The position numbers and the translations under genes were made by a program. DNA of 64,000 bases from Pollenia angustigena (lineage: Eukaryota; Arthropoda; Insecta; Diptera; Polleniidae): contig OV884059.1 in the NCBI GenBank assembly GCA_930367215.1, positions 157,726,511 to 157,790,510 on the forward strand, read 5' to 3'. How positions within the stretch are numbered: position 1 is the first letter of the stretch; every line of letters starts with the position of its first letter. Below the pieces are notes generated by a model that had not been told where the DNA came from, searched no databases, and was given only the letters and a program-made list of their open reading frames with translations. Of this stretch, positions 35,475-45,794 are shown in pieces.

Positions 35475-36076
35475 CCCTGCCTTTACACATGCAAGTAGTG
35501 GCATGTCACTGTTGTATACATATTTATTATCAAAGAAAATTTGTTCGAAATAGTCGAATCTCATGCCATTAACTTTTGTGATTACACATGCCACTGCGCG
35601 TTCATTTTCAAAATGTCGTAGAAGCGTCAACTTGAGCAAATTTGTTTACTTCTCAAATTAAAAAAAAAAAAGTACCAGAAAACGAAAAAGAGTTACCGAG
35701 TTAATCATAGTGGCACATTTTGGGGGAAATTTTTTCATTTATTTATATTAGCATTATTTTAAGGATATTAATGCTCTATTATTAACAAACTTGCTTTTAT
35801 TTATGCGCGTTTTTAAAAAATTAATCATAATAATTCTTTATTAAGTTAAAACTTCAGTAATAATTTGACAACAATCCAGTAAATGTGAATTAAATTTTTA
35901 ACAGGGTAACATTGCTTATCGTTTTGACATTGCGTTGCATGCAAGTGCCAAATTTCCACTCGCATGCAATTTTTGCTGCCACTGGAGCTGCCATTGCGAA
36001 AAATGTGAGTGTATTAGTAAAAAAGTGTGAGTGTATTGAGTTTTTCGAACTGGCAGTGGCATGTGTAAATGCTAGG
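35475..36076. mobile_element. 602-bp MITE nested in the 3 kb element (TTA duplication)
   Basis: The ends are CCCTGCCTTTACACATGC and the complement of CCTAGCATTTACACATGC. TTA flanks both sides (35472-35474 and 36077-36079). The interior includes GTGAGTGTATTAGTAAAAAA, which also occurs in the element at 39675-39888, so the two are related. Apparent open frames near 35890-36100 lie across the element edge and are not genes. Confidence 0.8.
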
Positions 36077-36119
36077 TTAGACAAATATTGCATCAAATAA
36101 TTATTTAATGTTCAAAAAT

Positions 36120-36660
36120 CAAAATATATTTCACAAATAGTAAAAATTGCCAAATAAGCGGCAATTTGCAAAAATTTGCTAATAGCGGTATTATAGTAAA
36201 GCCTAATAGTTATTCAAAATCGTTAAAGCTGTAAAGATTCACAGGGAAAAATCGCTTCTTGGAAACAAACCCTAAAATTTATTTGAAATCGTTTAAAAAA
36301 ACAAATTTTCGAAAAAAAAAATATTTTTGGCAAAATAAGCGAAAATTCGCGAAAATTTTTAAAATTTCAAACAAGCCTTTTAAAATTGATTAAAAGTCCC
36401 TAAAAGTATAAGGAATGGCAAAAATTCGGTAAAAATTGCCAAATTAGTGGAAATTTGCAAAAATTTGGTAATAGCGGCATGATAGCAAAGCTTAATAGTT
36501 ATTAAAAATCGTTAAATCTGCAAAGAATCACAGAAAGAAATCGCTTCTATCACAAACATGGCTAAAATTCGCGAAAAATTGCAAACTTGGAAACAAATCA
36601 TAAAATTTATTTGAAATCGCTTAATCGGTTAAAACATACAAAATGTCGGGGAAAACAAAA
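36120..36660. repeat. GCGAAAATTCGC module, two units in tandem
   Basis: TAATAGCGG(T/C)AT(T/G)ATAG(T/C)AAAGC occurs near 36,180 and 36,470, followed each time by a TAGTTATT and AAAATCGTTAAA stretch. A further unit lies at 37,800-38,040. Related copies occur at 46,250-46,500 and, as the reverse complement, at 50,290-50,650, each in a different genomic context. Confidence 0.65.
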
Positions 36661-36665
36661 AAAAA

Positions 36666-37782
36666 CAAGTTAGAGTGCTATATTCGGCTGTGCCGAATCT
36701 TTGATACCCTCCACCGACAGTTCGAATGTTTAAGGAGTAATATCTGTATGATGTTACTATTATCTTAAACTGTGACGATTTGTTATTAATTATGGATTTA
36801 GGCGACTAAACTGTTTTCCGGTAGTAGGGTTTGTATGGGGCCTAGGGCAAATTATGGACCGATCTTCACGAAATTTCACAGTCTTTTTCCCAGTTCTATA
36901 AAACTTTGATGTACCAAATTTTGTTATGATAGCATTATTTTTTACGGATTTAGGCGTACTAAACTGTTTTCCGGGAGTAAGGTTTATATGGGGCCCAAGG
37001 TAAGTTATGGACCGATCTTCACGAAATAACAGAATTTTATTTATTGTCCAATAAAACTTTGATGTACCAAATTTTGTTATGATAGCATTATTTTTTACGT
37101 TTTTAGGCGTACTAAGTTGTTTTCCGGAAGTAGGTTTTATATGGGGCCTATGGTAAATTATGGACCGATCTTCACGAAACTTAACAGTTGAATTTCTAGT
37201 CCTATGTAACTGTGACTTGCCAAAATTTGTAATGATAGCATTGTTAGTTAGGGTTTTAGGCTTAATATACTGATTTCCGGGAGTAGGGCTTATATGGGGC
37301 CTAGGGTAAATTATTGACGGATCTTCACGAAATTTCACAGCGTGATTTCCAGTTGAATAAAACGAATTGTTGCGAAATCTTATATCATTCTGTGCATTTT
37401 TCCACCATTTATGTTAGTTTTTGTAACAAAATTATCAATTTTTTTTAGGTGGTGGTTCCACATTTTGATTCATAGCTCAGATCCTATTGGACCGATTTTG
37501 CTGAATTTCAATCCCAAACTGCTTAGGATAACTACAAGCAATTTGACACCAAGTTTGTTGATTTCTTTTGAGTTTTTCGAAAGTGAGCGTGTTTTCAACA
37601 GACGGACAGACGGACAGAAGGACAGACGGACAGACAGACAGACATGGCTAAATCGACTTAAAATTACTCAAGGACCCAGAATATATATACTTTATAGGGT
37701 CTGAGATGAATAGTAAAAAAGTTTCACACGGAATGACAAACTGAATATACCCTCTTCACAACTAATTGTGGTGGAGGGTATA
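36666..37782 (+). mobile_element. TTCGGC-family dispersed repeat, complete copy 1
   Basis: It begins AAGTTAGAGTGCTATATTCG and ends GTGGTGGAGGGTATA. Just inside, ATACCCTCCACCG at the left and GTGGTGGAGGGTAT at the right form a subterminal inverted pair. AAAAC flanks both sides, but in A-rich DNA this is weak. It contains four tandem units of 152-153 bp and a (GACAGACG)n tract near 37,600. The inverted copy at 60061-61148 confirms the ends. Confidence 0.82.
36790..37340 (-). repeat. Four tandem 153-bp units, open as a 51-residue repeat on the minus strand
   Basis: AGGCG(TACT) starts units at about 36800, 36952, 37105 and 37258. Because 153 is divisible by 3, one minus-strand frame stays open for about 180 codons. 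Each unit reads roughly VKFREDRSIIY, then RPHI-P-GKQFSTPK and NNAIITKFGTS. The copy at 60451-60918 preserves the same frame. No known protein family is recognised. The open frame may be a by-product of the repeat length, or a real repeated peptide. Confidence 0.55.
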
Positions 37783-38778
37783 AAAACAAATAAAAAATTT
37801 GCAAAAATAGCGAAAATTCGCGAACAATTTTAACATTTCAAACCAAATCATAAAATTTATTAAAAGTGCCTAAAACTATAAGGAATGGCAAAAATTCTTT
37901 AAAAATTGCTAAATTAGCGGAAATTCGCAAAAATTTGCCAATAGCGGCATGAAAGCAAAGTCTTATAATTATAAAAAATCTTTAAAACTGCAAAGAATCC
38001 GAAAACTTACAAGAAAAATTGCTTCTATAGGTAACATAGCTAAAATTATTTGTCGTTGTTTGCTCTTACAATTTTTTTGTAATATCAAATAAATGTTTGC
38101 TCTAAAACTACTAAAATATTTGATTTTTTGTGTTCACATTATGTTCACATTGGACAAATATTTGTTTGCCGGCAAATACTTTTATTTGCTCAAAATCAGC
38201 TGTTATTTTATTTGACACTCAAAAATATTTTGTGTTCAGACTACGTTAGTGAAATATTTGATGTTTGCTATCAAATATTTCATCAGTCTGAACGTACCTT
38301 AAAGCGTTCTTCGAGAGTGGGCATTATATGGGGCCTATTGTAAATTATTTGACCGATGTTTACGAAATTGGGCAGTATGATTTCTAGTCATATAAGATGA
38401 ATTTGTGCAAAGTCTTATATCATTATTTGTGTTCCGCCACTATTTATGTTAGTTGCTGTATCAAATATATCCATTTTTTTGGGTGATTGTTCTTCATTTT
38501 GATGCATAACTCTGATCCTACCGAAACGATTCTGAGGGATTTCAATCCCAAACTGCTAATATTGAAAAAAAACATTTAGAATTAAGATTGGTATTTTTGA
38601 GTTTCTCGAAAGTGAGCGTGATTCCAATAGATGGACAGATGGCTAAATCGACTTAAAATTACTCCAGGACCCAAAATATATATACTCTATGGGGTCTTAG
38701 ATGAATTTAAAAAAAGTTTCACACGGAATGACAAACTTAGTATACCCTCATTCACCACTAGTGGTGGAGGTTTTAACA

Positions 38779-39250
38779 AGTATTCATTTTGTGGTGATAT
38801 TAAAAATAAGTTTTTCAAAAATATGTTAATTTTAAGTGGCAACTAAAAATCATAAAATTTTACATGAATAAAGCAAATATGGCCTTAATCCATTTAGAAT
38901 GTTGTTTGAAAATCTCTCTAACAATTGCTTTGACTCGTTTAATTGTTTGCAAACATTGAATTGAACATTTGAGTGACAAGTTTTGTAGTAACAATTGATT
39001 TTATATTTTCTATGTGCCACTTGGAGAGGAAATGTCAATAATCGTAAATAAAAATGATCACAAAAATTTATTTTGATTTTAGAAATAACCACTACAATTT
39101 AACAAAAATAATTTAACATTTTTAATAATTAATTTAATTTTCTTTTTTATATTTTCAGGTAATTTTTTCCATACAATTCAACATTTTTGTAAAAAACAAA
39201 CAGTAAGTTAATAGCATTTAAGTGTACATACGTTGATTAGTTTTAGAAAC
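38779..39250. other. No gene recognised
   Basis: A/T-rich sequence between repeat elements, with nothing supportable. Confidence 0.5.
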
Positions 39251-39254
39251 AAGT

Positions 39255-39380
39255 ACAGTAGGGCCTCAATAATTCGGCAACATCAATTATTTAGTAAATA
39301 TGTAATAAGATTTTTTTTTTTTTTGCTATTCTTTCTTGGGTTTTCCCTCTATTATCCTGGATTACCTTTGTTATCCGGAT
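39255..39380. repeat. Probable pogo-like MITE fragment
   Basis: TACAGTAGGGCCTCAATAAT followed by TCGGCAAC resembles the CAGT-start ends of pogo/Tigger-type elements seen at 43389. ATTATCC and TTATCCGG words follow. No matching right end was found, so it is probably truncated. Confidence 0.45.
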
Positions 39381-39456
39381 TTTATTTTGAGAAATAGCCT
39401 TTCATAATGCTATTCTGTAACTAGGGTAATGCCACAATAGCTTTATTTTTTTTTTG

Positions 39457-39570
39457 AGTGCCCCGGCAGGCTAGCTAGTAGTGAGCTAGTTTATCAGCCC
39501 CGGGATTGTGGGTTCGATTCCCGCCAGAGACTCTGGTTTCATTCCTGCAGACAAGGGAATTAAAAAAAAT
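39457..39570 (+). repeat. tRNA-derived SINE, copy 1
   Basis: GAGTGCCCCGGCAGGCTAGC begins a tRNA-like head. GGCAGGCTAGCTAGTAG fits the A box and GGGTTCGATTCCC (around 39,511) fits the B box of RNA polymerase III promoters. A short unrelated body ends ACAAGGGAATTAAAAAAAAT, an A-rich tail. The same unit occurs inverted at 50707-50854 with the same head, body (TTTCCTGCAGACAAG) and tail, which makes it a SINE and not a lone tRNA pseudogene. TTTATTTT on both sides may be the target duplication. Confidence 0.82.
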
Positions 39571-39674
39571 AAATTTATTTTAGGTGACAGTTTGGAAAAC
39601 CTGTCGAATATTTTTTCAAAGCTCTTTTCTATTTGTCTTGTAACACAAAATAAATGTCTCAAATTGTTACCTTT

Positions 39675-39888
39675 ACCCTGCGGCCACACGTTCAAGTTGT
39701 CAACAACAACAGAGACAAACTTGTACTCAGCTGTTAAATTGAAAGTAAATTGCCAAACAAATGGAAAGGTGAAATTGAAAGCCATCTCGTGGTCAATTTA
39801 AAAAGTGTGAGTGGGTTAGTAAAAAACTGAGAGTGTATTGCTAATTGAAATGAATTGAAAGGCAAAACTTGATCGTGTGGCCACCAAG
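39675..39888. mobile_element. 214-bp MITE (TTA duplication)
   Basis: The ends are CCCTGCGGCCACACGTTC and the complement of CTTGGTGGCCACACGATC. TTA lies on both sides (39672-39674 and 39889-39891). It shares its CCCTGC start and a GTGAGTG-TTAGTAAAAAA interior with the element at 35475-36076. The open frames spanning it are incidental. Confidence 0.78.
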
Positions 39889-40086
39889 TTAAGCCGATCT
39901 AATCTGGTTCTTACTGATATTTTAGGGTAGCCCTGAGGTTGTTGCTCTGTGTGTAATCTAAAGATGTAGAAATGGGTTTTAAAATTAAGGGTTACAACTT
40001 GAAATAAGCTAAAGTTCAAATAAAGTTGACGGATAGAAATGTGTTTTCTGTCAAAAAGCGTCTGTTATCTGCCGGCTAGCAGCTGA

Positions 40087-41438
40087 CGTCAAGTTATGGA
40101 TGGGCAAATTGAAAAAATATATCGATATATAACAGCTGACGCACGTTTCGTGTTTTGTTTCACTGTCAAACATCTTCAGTTTGGTCAATAATTTAACCAT
40201 GAATCGTCTTACAAACGAACAACGCTTGCAAATTATTGAATTTTATTATCAAAATGCGCGCTCTGTTAAGAAAGTTCATCGCGCGCTTCTTGTGTTCAGC
40301 GACGAATCTCATTTTTGGGGTACGTTAATAAGCAGAATTGTCGATTTTGGAGTGAAGATCAGCCAGAAGCATTGCAAGAGCTACCAATGCATCCAGAAAA
40401 GGTGCAGTTTGGTGCGGTTTATGGGCTGGTGGCATCATTGGACCGTACTTCTTCAAAGATGATGCGAATCGTTACGTAACTGTGAATGGTGAGCGCTACC
40501 GTGAGATGATATCCAACATTTTTTTTGCCCAAAATGCTAGAGCTTGACTTGCATGATATGTGGTTTCAACAAGACGGTGCCACATGCCACAAAGCACGCA
40601 TAACAATGGACTTATTGAGAGGCGAGTTCGGTGAACATTTTATTTCACGTTCGGGACCGGTCAATTGGCCGCCTATATCGTGCGATTTAACGCCTTTAGA
40701 CTATTTTTGTGGGGCTATGTTTAAGCTCATGTCTATACACACTTGCCCGCTTCAATTGACGCATTGGAAGACAACATTGAAGCATTTATTCATGAGATAC
40801 CGGCCGAAATGTTGGAAAGAGTATGCCAAAATTGGACTAAGCGGACGGACCATTTGAGGCGCAGTCACGGTCAACGTTTGCATGAAATAATCTTCAAACA
40901 TTTAATAATATGTATTGTTCTATCAATTCAAATAAAGATTTCATGCATTTTTCTAAATTGTATGTGTTTTTTTTTTAACTTTCCTATAGCTCTTAAAAAA
41001 TCACCCGATACATATGCACAAATCTTATTTGTATTATTCAAAATATATACCTATATGCACATATGTATGTATATTGTTCCAAAACCGCGTACAATAAATC
41101 TTTTTAAGTTCGTTTGACTTTACTGTTATAATTAGAAATCTGCAATGTGAAAACGCCGTTTTTTTTTCTTAATTCTTCTTCTTATAAATGCCAATCATTT
41201 TAGATCTTCATGTTAGTTTAAAAAACATATGATGCCATGCAGTGATGCCAATTCTTAAGAAAACATATGTTGCTTGAAAAACAGCTAAAATTTTGAGTTT
41301 TTAATGAAGAGTGACTTTAAAAAATATCAAGTTCGATAGTCGTATTTCAATATCGATGTATGGTTATATTAAATTTCGGCGATATATATCGATTATTTTT
41401 TTTAAATATCGATATTTTTGCCCATTCCTACGCCAAGT
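40087..41438. mobile_element. hAT-type terminal repeats enclosing a mariner
   Basis: The outer element is 40095-41430. It starts TATGGATGGGCAAA and ends TTTGCCCATTCCTA, and both arms continue inward with ATATCGATAT words. The flanks CGTCAAGT and CGCCAAGT (40087-40094 and 41431-41438) match at 7 of 8 bases. These fit a hAT MITE with an 8-bp duplication. The interior is largely the DD41D mariner described separately, so one element has inserted in the other. Confidence 0.68.
40199..41008 (+). pseudogene. DD41D (rosa-like) mariner transposase, internally deleted
   Basis: Mariner transposases cut and paste DNA using three catalytic aspartates. The ATG at 40199 starts MNRLTNEQRLQIIEFYYQNA, the N-terminal helix-turn-helix. 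After VHRALL the sequence jumps straight to VFSDESHFW (first Asp at 40301), so the rest of the DNA-binding region is deleted. The second Asp lies in QQDGATCH (40573-40575) and the third in LTPLDYF (40699-40701). They are in frame with exactly 41 residues between them, which defines the DD41D group. Frameshifts occur near 40320, 40525 and 40740. The 3' end CCTATAGCTCTTAAAAAATC at about 40984 looks like the right terminal repeat, and no matching left repeat is present. The gene is dead, but its 3' part is nearly identical to the 1.1 kb fragment. Confidence 0.88.
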
Positions 41439-43319
41439 TATAATAATGGCCCTAATATGAATTTCTCTTAATATTCCAGTTCTATAGCCGAGAAATTGTT
41501 GTGCTTAATCCACATATCAAAAGAGAGTTGCATATTGTGCGACATGGACATAATCACTTGTGTTCAATGCCTTCTGAAAATATGAAATAAAAAAGTACAC
41601 TTAGCAAATAGAGTATCTCCTTTATACAATCATTTTCTATTTTTCATTTCCGTAGTGGCCACAGAACTTACTTACTGCCTCTGCAATTTAAATGCGAATT
41701 TCAATCGATATTGCATTTCGTAAAGTTGCACCTGGAAATATGTACCGAAATTACAATACAAATTTTCGACTAAAATTGTAGATTTTGTGACTTTAATGGA
41801 TGCGGAATCTGGAAAAAAAATCGTGTAATTTATTTAGTACGTTCGAAATGTCTGTTACTTTGCACTTAAAAATGTAAGGGAAATTTTATGTCATGACCAG
41901 GAAAAGCCAAAAATTTATATTTTTAATACTTCAAACGCCACCGAGCACGAGTACAGACAGGTATGAATACCAATAAGTATGAACATAAATAAGTTTGTAT
42001 AGCGACCGGTATGAGTATGAACAAACAGGCATGCGTATGGATATTCACATGAATGCGTATGAGTATTAGCATGTATCGATGAGTATCGACAAGTAACTTC
42101 AACAATTCGTATGGTTATTGTAAAGCAAGCAGTGTAGCCAGGACCTAAAAATTTTGGATGCAGAAAAGATAATTATATTTTAAGTATTTTCCAAAGCCAC
42201 AAAAACAAATATAGCACTGATTAAATAAGAATTAATTAATTTATGTAAAAGCCATATTAAAACATAAATATTTTCTATTATTATAAAATTTTGCTTCTAT
42301 TAACAATAATAAAATATAATCTTTTTTACAAAAGTTTTTTTTATAAAACGAATTAAAAAAAGAAGGCTATCAACTATTTTGGAATCTATTCTGTTTCTTT
42401 TTTCATGTTTCCAGCTAAAGAGAAAATTCGTTTTGATGCTGTGCTGCAGGAATTAAAATAATTCTTAATTTTTTTATAGACAACCGTGGATATCTTGTGG
42501 AATGTTTTTTTTCTAACATAGCGTGATGTTGTAGTCTTCTGTAAGCCTAACATTTTCGTTGGCATACTGATCGACTTTAGCCTTTAAATTTCAAACAATT
42601 TTAAACGTCTTAGAAATGCAACTGCCAACAGATAAACATCTCAAAGTCATTATATGTATGAATGTATTTACCTTTGATATCTCATTTCTTAATTCCGAAT
42701 ATTCGATTAATATTTGTTTTGGTATTCGGCAACTTTTTGTGTTTTCATTAAGAACGATTTAAATAAAACGACGTATTTTAATTTGCATCCTTTTTTTCTG
42801 TTTGTTAGATTTTATTCAAAGTAGTTTTTTCTATTTAGATAAGAACGCAGATCTTTATATTCCCAAGATTTTTGTAAAGTCAACAATTCTTTTTCAATAA
42901 AATTTTGTTGAATTTTAATCAAACGATTTTGAAAAAAAGGATATTAGTGATTCAGCAATAACAAAAAAAAAATATGGTTACACTTATGAAAAAAATTAAT
43001 AAACGGGTATATGTGGATATGTGCGAGTATGAAATACACTAAGTATGATAATACTCATGAATGAAATCAAATGCGCAGGGATATACACAAGTATGGGAAT
43101 TAATAGATACGAGTACGCACAGGTATTTAAAATTTTCGATATTATTATATGGAGTTTATTAGTAAAAAAAAGACTCAACCATTCTTGAACTTAAACGAGC
43201 AAAATCAAAAAGATAATTCATAACTATGTAAAACATATTTTTTTATTAATACATATTATTATTTTATTTTTTATTTTTTAATAAACTTTGAGATCATTTT
43301 ATAAGTTATTCGAATAGTT
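41439..43319. other. No gene; two stretches of degenerate GTATGA repeats
   Basis: At about 41,935-42,110 and 43,005-43,125 the words GTATGAATA, GTATGAG and GAGTACG recur imperfectly. They look like decayed simple repeats, and the tyrosine- and histidine-rich frames they create are not genes. The sequence between is plain A/T-rich DNA. Confidence 0.5.
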
Positions 43320-43388
43320 TAAGGAGAACTTATAAAATTAACTTTTAGAAAAATAATTTTTTTTAAATGTTTCGGATTTAAGCGAATA

Positions 43389-43895
43389 CAGTAGAATCCC
43401 GGTAATTCGTAATCGCAAGGGACCGGCCATTTCTTACGAATTATAGGGGTTTTCGATTTAGCGGGGTTACGATTTAACGGGGCTTAAATAAAATAAATAC
43501 GAATTAACGGGGTTTTTCAATTTATTTACTAAAACGATAAAAAAACATAAAAAAAATTGTTAAAAATAAAATATATAAAAATTATTCATGTAACAAACTG
43601 ATCTTAAGAAAATAAACACACACACAAGCAAAAGCAAAAACCAACGAAAAAAAATAGCGGCAAAAAATCATTCTTTCCATGTTTTTACTACGAATTATAA
43701 GTGGTAAATAGCAAACAATTACGATTTATAAGAGGTAAAGAAGATTTTAATTGAAAAAAAAATTACGAATTAGCGAGGGGACCGAAATGTATGGAAATTT
43801 TACGAATTAACGAGATTTTTTCAAGGGACTGACAGTTTATTACGAATTATCGAGAATTACGATTTATCGGGGTACGAATTATCGGGATTTGACTG
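43389..43895. mobile_element. 507-bp pogo-like MITE (TA duplication)
   Basis: The ends CAGTAGAATCCCGGTAATTC and the complement of CAGTCAAATCCCGATAATTC are flanked by TA (43387-43388 and 43896-43897), the pattern of pogo/Tigger elements. The motif TACGAATTA followed by (A/C)GGGG recurs many times inside, so much of the element is iterated terminal sequence. No transposase is encoded. Confidence 0.85.
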
Positions 43896-44117
43896 TATTT
43901 TCTTTAGTTTTGATAATTTTTGCTGTGGAAAAAAATCTTTCAATTAACGTATGTGTTGGAGAAAACGAAAGCAGCCCAAAATACAGAATATCTAATTTCT
44001 CAGTGGTTTTCCTGGATCTCTCTAAACATATAAAATCTTCCATTATGGCATTAGAGACCTGTTTTAAATTTTTTTTAATTGTTAACACTTCTAATTGTTT
44101 CGGGTAATTATGTCGTT

Positions 44118-45137
44118 GCACAGAAAAAATTATTTTTTCAATTCAAACAAAAAATTTGTAGAATCAAACAATTTTTTGTCTGAAATCGGTCCCACAAACA
44201 AATTCGCATATTCAAACAATTTATTTGCATTTTGTTTATTGAAAAAAACACCGATTTTTTCAAACAAATAATTTTACAGAATCAAACAAAAAGTTTACTG
44301 AAATTCATATAAATTTCAAACAATTAATTTTGCTGAATCAAACAAAAAAGTTTTGGCACAAGAATTGACGCGCACACAAGCAAGCACTGTTGGTGAAGAT
44401 GAAGCAGAGCAGAGCGGCCGGCTGGCTTTGAGACACATTTTTTTGTTGGAATAATTTTTGAACGAAGTCTTATTTATACACACAATGTTTTTCTTCGTCA
44501 CTCACTTTTGCTGCATCCTTTCCTTTGCTAATGAAGAATAAATGTAACCAAAAACGGCGGCAGACCGACTCGATATGTTTTTCTTCATCATTCTATTTTT
44601 GTATTTGATGTATTTAAACAAACTGTTTGGAAAAATTGAATACGGGATTTTGTTTTTTTTTACCAACATTGAAACCTACCAAAAATTTTATTTGTTTCTT
44701 ATAATGTTGTTATTTCTGTTGTTTAAAAAAAATGAAACGTTTTTTTTACCTGCTATTGTTTTTTTTACTACAAACCTCGTCACGCTATTTTATCATTTTT
44801 CTTATTGCTGTACTTTTTTAAAGCGTCCAAAAATAGACTGCATGTGTTTTTTGTTGTAGTTCTTATATTTATCATAAAGAAGTGTTGCTTACAATCAATA
44901 AAAAAATGCAAAAGGACGAAAACATTAAAGAGCATTAAAAATTTCATACAAAATTATGAAAACTTGAAACCAATAGCGCGTTTATTATATTTTTGAAGAG
45001 TTGTCCACATTTTTGTTGGTTAAATAAAAATCAAACAAAAATATTGATTGAATCAGTAAAAAAATTTGTGGAAATCAAAAAAAATTTCAAACAAGCGTTT
45101 GTTTGAAAATAATTCGGCAATCATTTTTTCTGTGTGG
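44118..45137. mobile_element. 1 kb element with CACAGAAAAAAT ends inside the hAT remnant
   Basis: The left end CACAGAAAAAATTATTTT and right end ATCATTTTTTCTGTG are inverted over about 15 bases. The words CAAACAA and GAATCAAACAA recur throughout the first 250 bases and again near 45,030-45,100. The target duplication is unclear. Long A/T-rich frames at 44575-44996 have no recognisable product. Confidence 0.6.
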
Positions 45138-45499
45138 GTGTCTATCGAGAGTTTTTTCTGTTGTCAGGTCATTATCTTGCTCATCCAGACAAAGCTAAGC
45201 ACCGGACATTCTACAAAAAAGTTCATTTCCGAATTCCTTAATTTCTGTTTTTGTACTGTATTTTAGGAATGTATTGCTGGAAGGAAAGAAAGATATTTTA
45301 AGGAAAAATATTTCTAAACACAACTTTTTTGGTGCACTTTGGTAACTTTTCGGTGAACTTTGGTACAGATAACATTGTAAAATTCTAAATGATTAAATTA
45401 TAGAATGCATTTAAAAAAGCGAGTTGCTTTGCAACTGAAGGTTTGGAACTCACTCATAATTAAGAACACAAAAAAATATCCGCTAATACTATAAAAACT

Positions 45500-45632
45500 T
45501 AAACATTTTGTTACATCGGTTAATCGACTGAAATTAACCGGCTTAACCGTAAATCGAAAAAAGCTAATTTCAAATTAACCGATCAGTTAATCGGGTAGTA
45601 ATTAATCGGTTAACCGATTAACGGTTAACTAA
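45500..45632. repeat. Iterated TTAACCG / CGGTTAA words
   Basis: About ten copies of CGGTTAA, TTAACCG or close variants alternate in both orientations. Simple degenerate repeat; no gene. Confidence 0.6.
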
Positions 45633-45794
45633 ATGTATATCCTAATATCTAGACGTGACACTCATCCGTTCTGTGTAGTAATTTATAGCCAGTAAATCAG
45701 CAATTCTCTCCTTTTATGGCGTTACAGAACTTGGCTCTTATCCAGTTCTTCGGCAGAACATAATCCTATAATGCTGCTCATACTCTGCCAGCAA

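Larger units (their letters stand above)
35279..38299. mobile_element. 3.0 kb inverted-repeat element (Harbinger-like ends, TAA duplication)
   Basis: The left end is AGGTACGTTCAGACTAATGA and the right end is its near complement, ending GTCTGAACGTACCT, followed inward by AAATATTTGA on both arms. TAA flanks both sides (35276-35278 and 38300-38302). The interior holds a 602-bp MITE, a full TTCGGC-family copy, and several units of a GCGAAAATTCGC-rich module. No transposase is recognisable, so much of the 3 kb is later insertions. Confidence 0.8.
35103..38775 (+). mobile_element. TTCGGC-family dispersed repeat, copy 3, interrupted by a 3 kb element
   Basis: The left part (35103-35278) begins GTAGAGTGCTATATTCGGC. 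The right part (38303-38775) resumes AAAGCGTTCTTCGAGAGTGG and ends near CTAGTGGTGGAGGTTTTA. Both parts align in order with the complete copies at 36666-37782 and 60061-61148. Removing the inserted element with one TAA restores continuity inside the GGCGTACTAAA phrase of the repeat unit. Confidence 0.8.
43320..45290 (-). pseudogene. hAT transposase C-terminal remnant, interrupted by two elements
   Basis: hAT transposases end in a dimerisation domain with an ERxFS signature. On the minus strand this region reads MEDFICLERSRKTT, then LIERFFSTAKIIKTKEN near 43,900-43,960. There it is cut by a 507-bp TA-flanked MITE (43389-43895). Beyond it the frame resumes RLNPKHLKKIIFLKVNF (about 43,325-43,385). 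Removing the MITE with one TA rejoins the frame. Upstream, an element at about 44118-45137 splits the gene again. Codons reading DEQDNDLTTEKTLDRHP (about 45,128-45,180) probably continue it. The catalytic core is not seen, and a stop occurs in the upstream part, so the gene is dead. Confidence 0.72.

Noticed and set aside
36790..37340. A confirmed protein-coding repeat gene
   Set aside because: The open frame can follow from a 153-bp period alone, so it is reported as a question and not as a gene.
39500..39560. A functional tRNA gene
   Set aside because: Only the A and B boxes are tRNA-like. A second copy with the same body and A tail shows a SINE, and no clean cloverleaf with acceptor stem was seen.
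41923..42105. Tyrosine- and histidine-rich peptide gene
   Set aside because: The frame is generated by degenerate GTATGA repeats, and a similar stretch at 43.0 kb has the same cause.
44575..44996. Hydrophobic open frame as a membrane protein
   Set aside because: Phenylalanine- and leucine-rich translation follows from T-rich DNA. It sits inside a TIR-bounded insertion with no supporting context.
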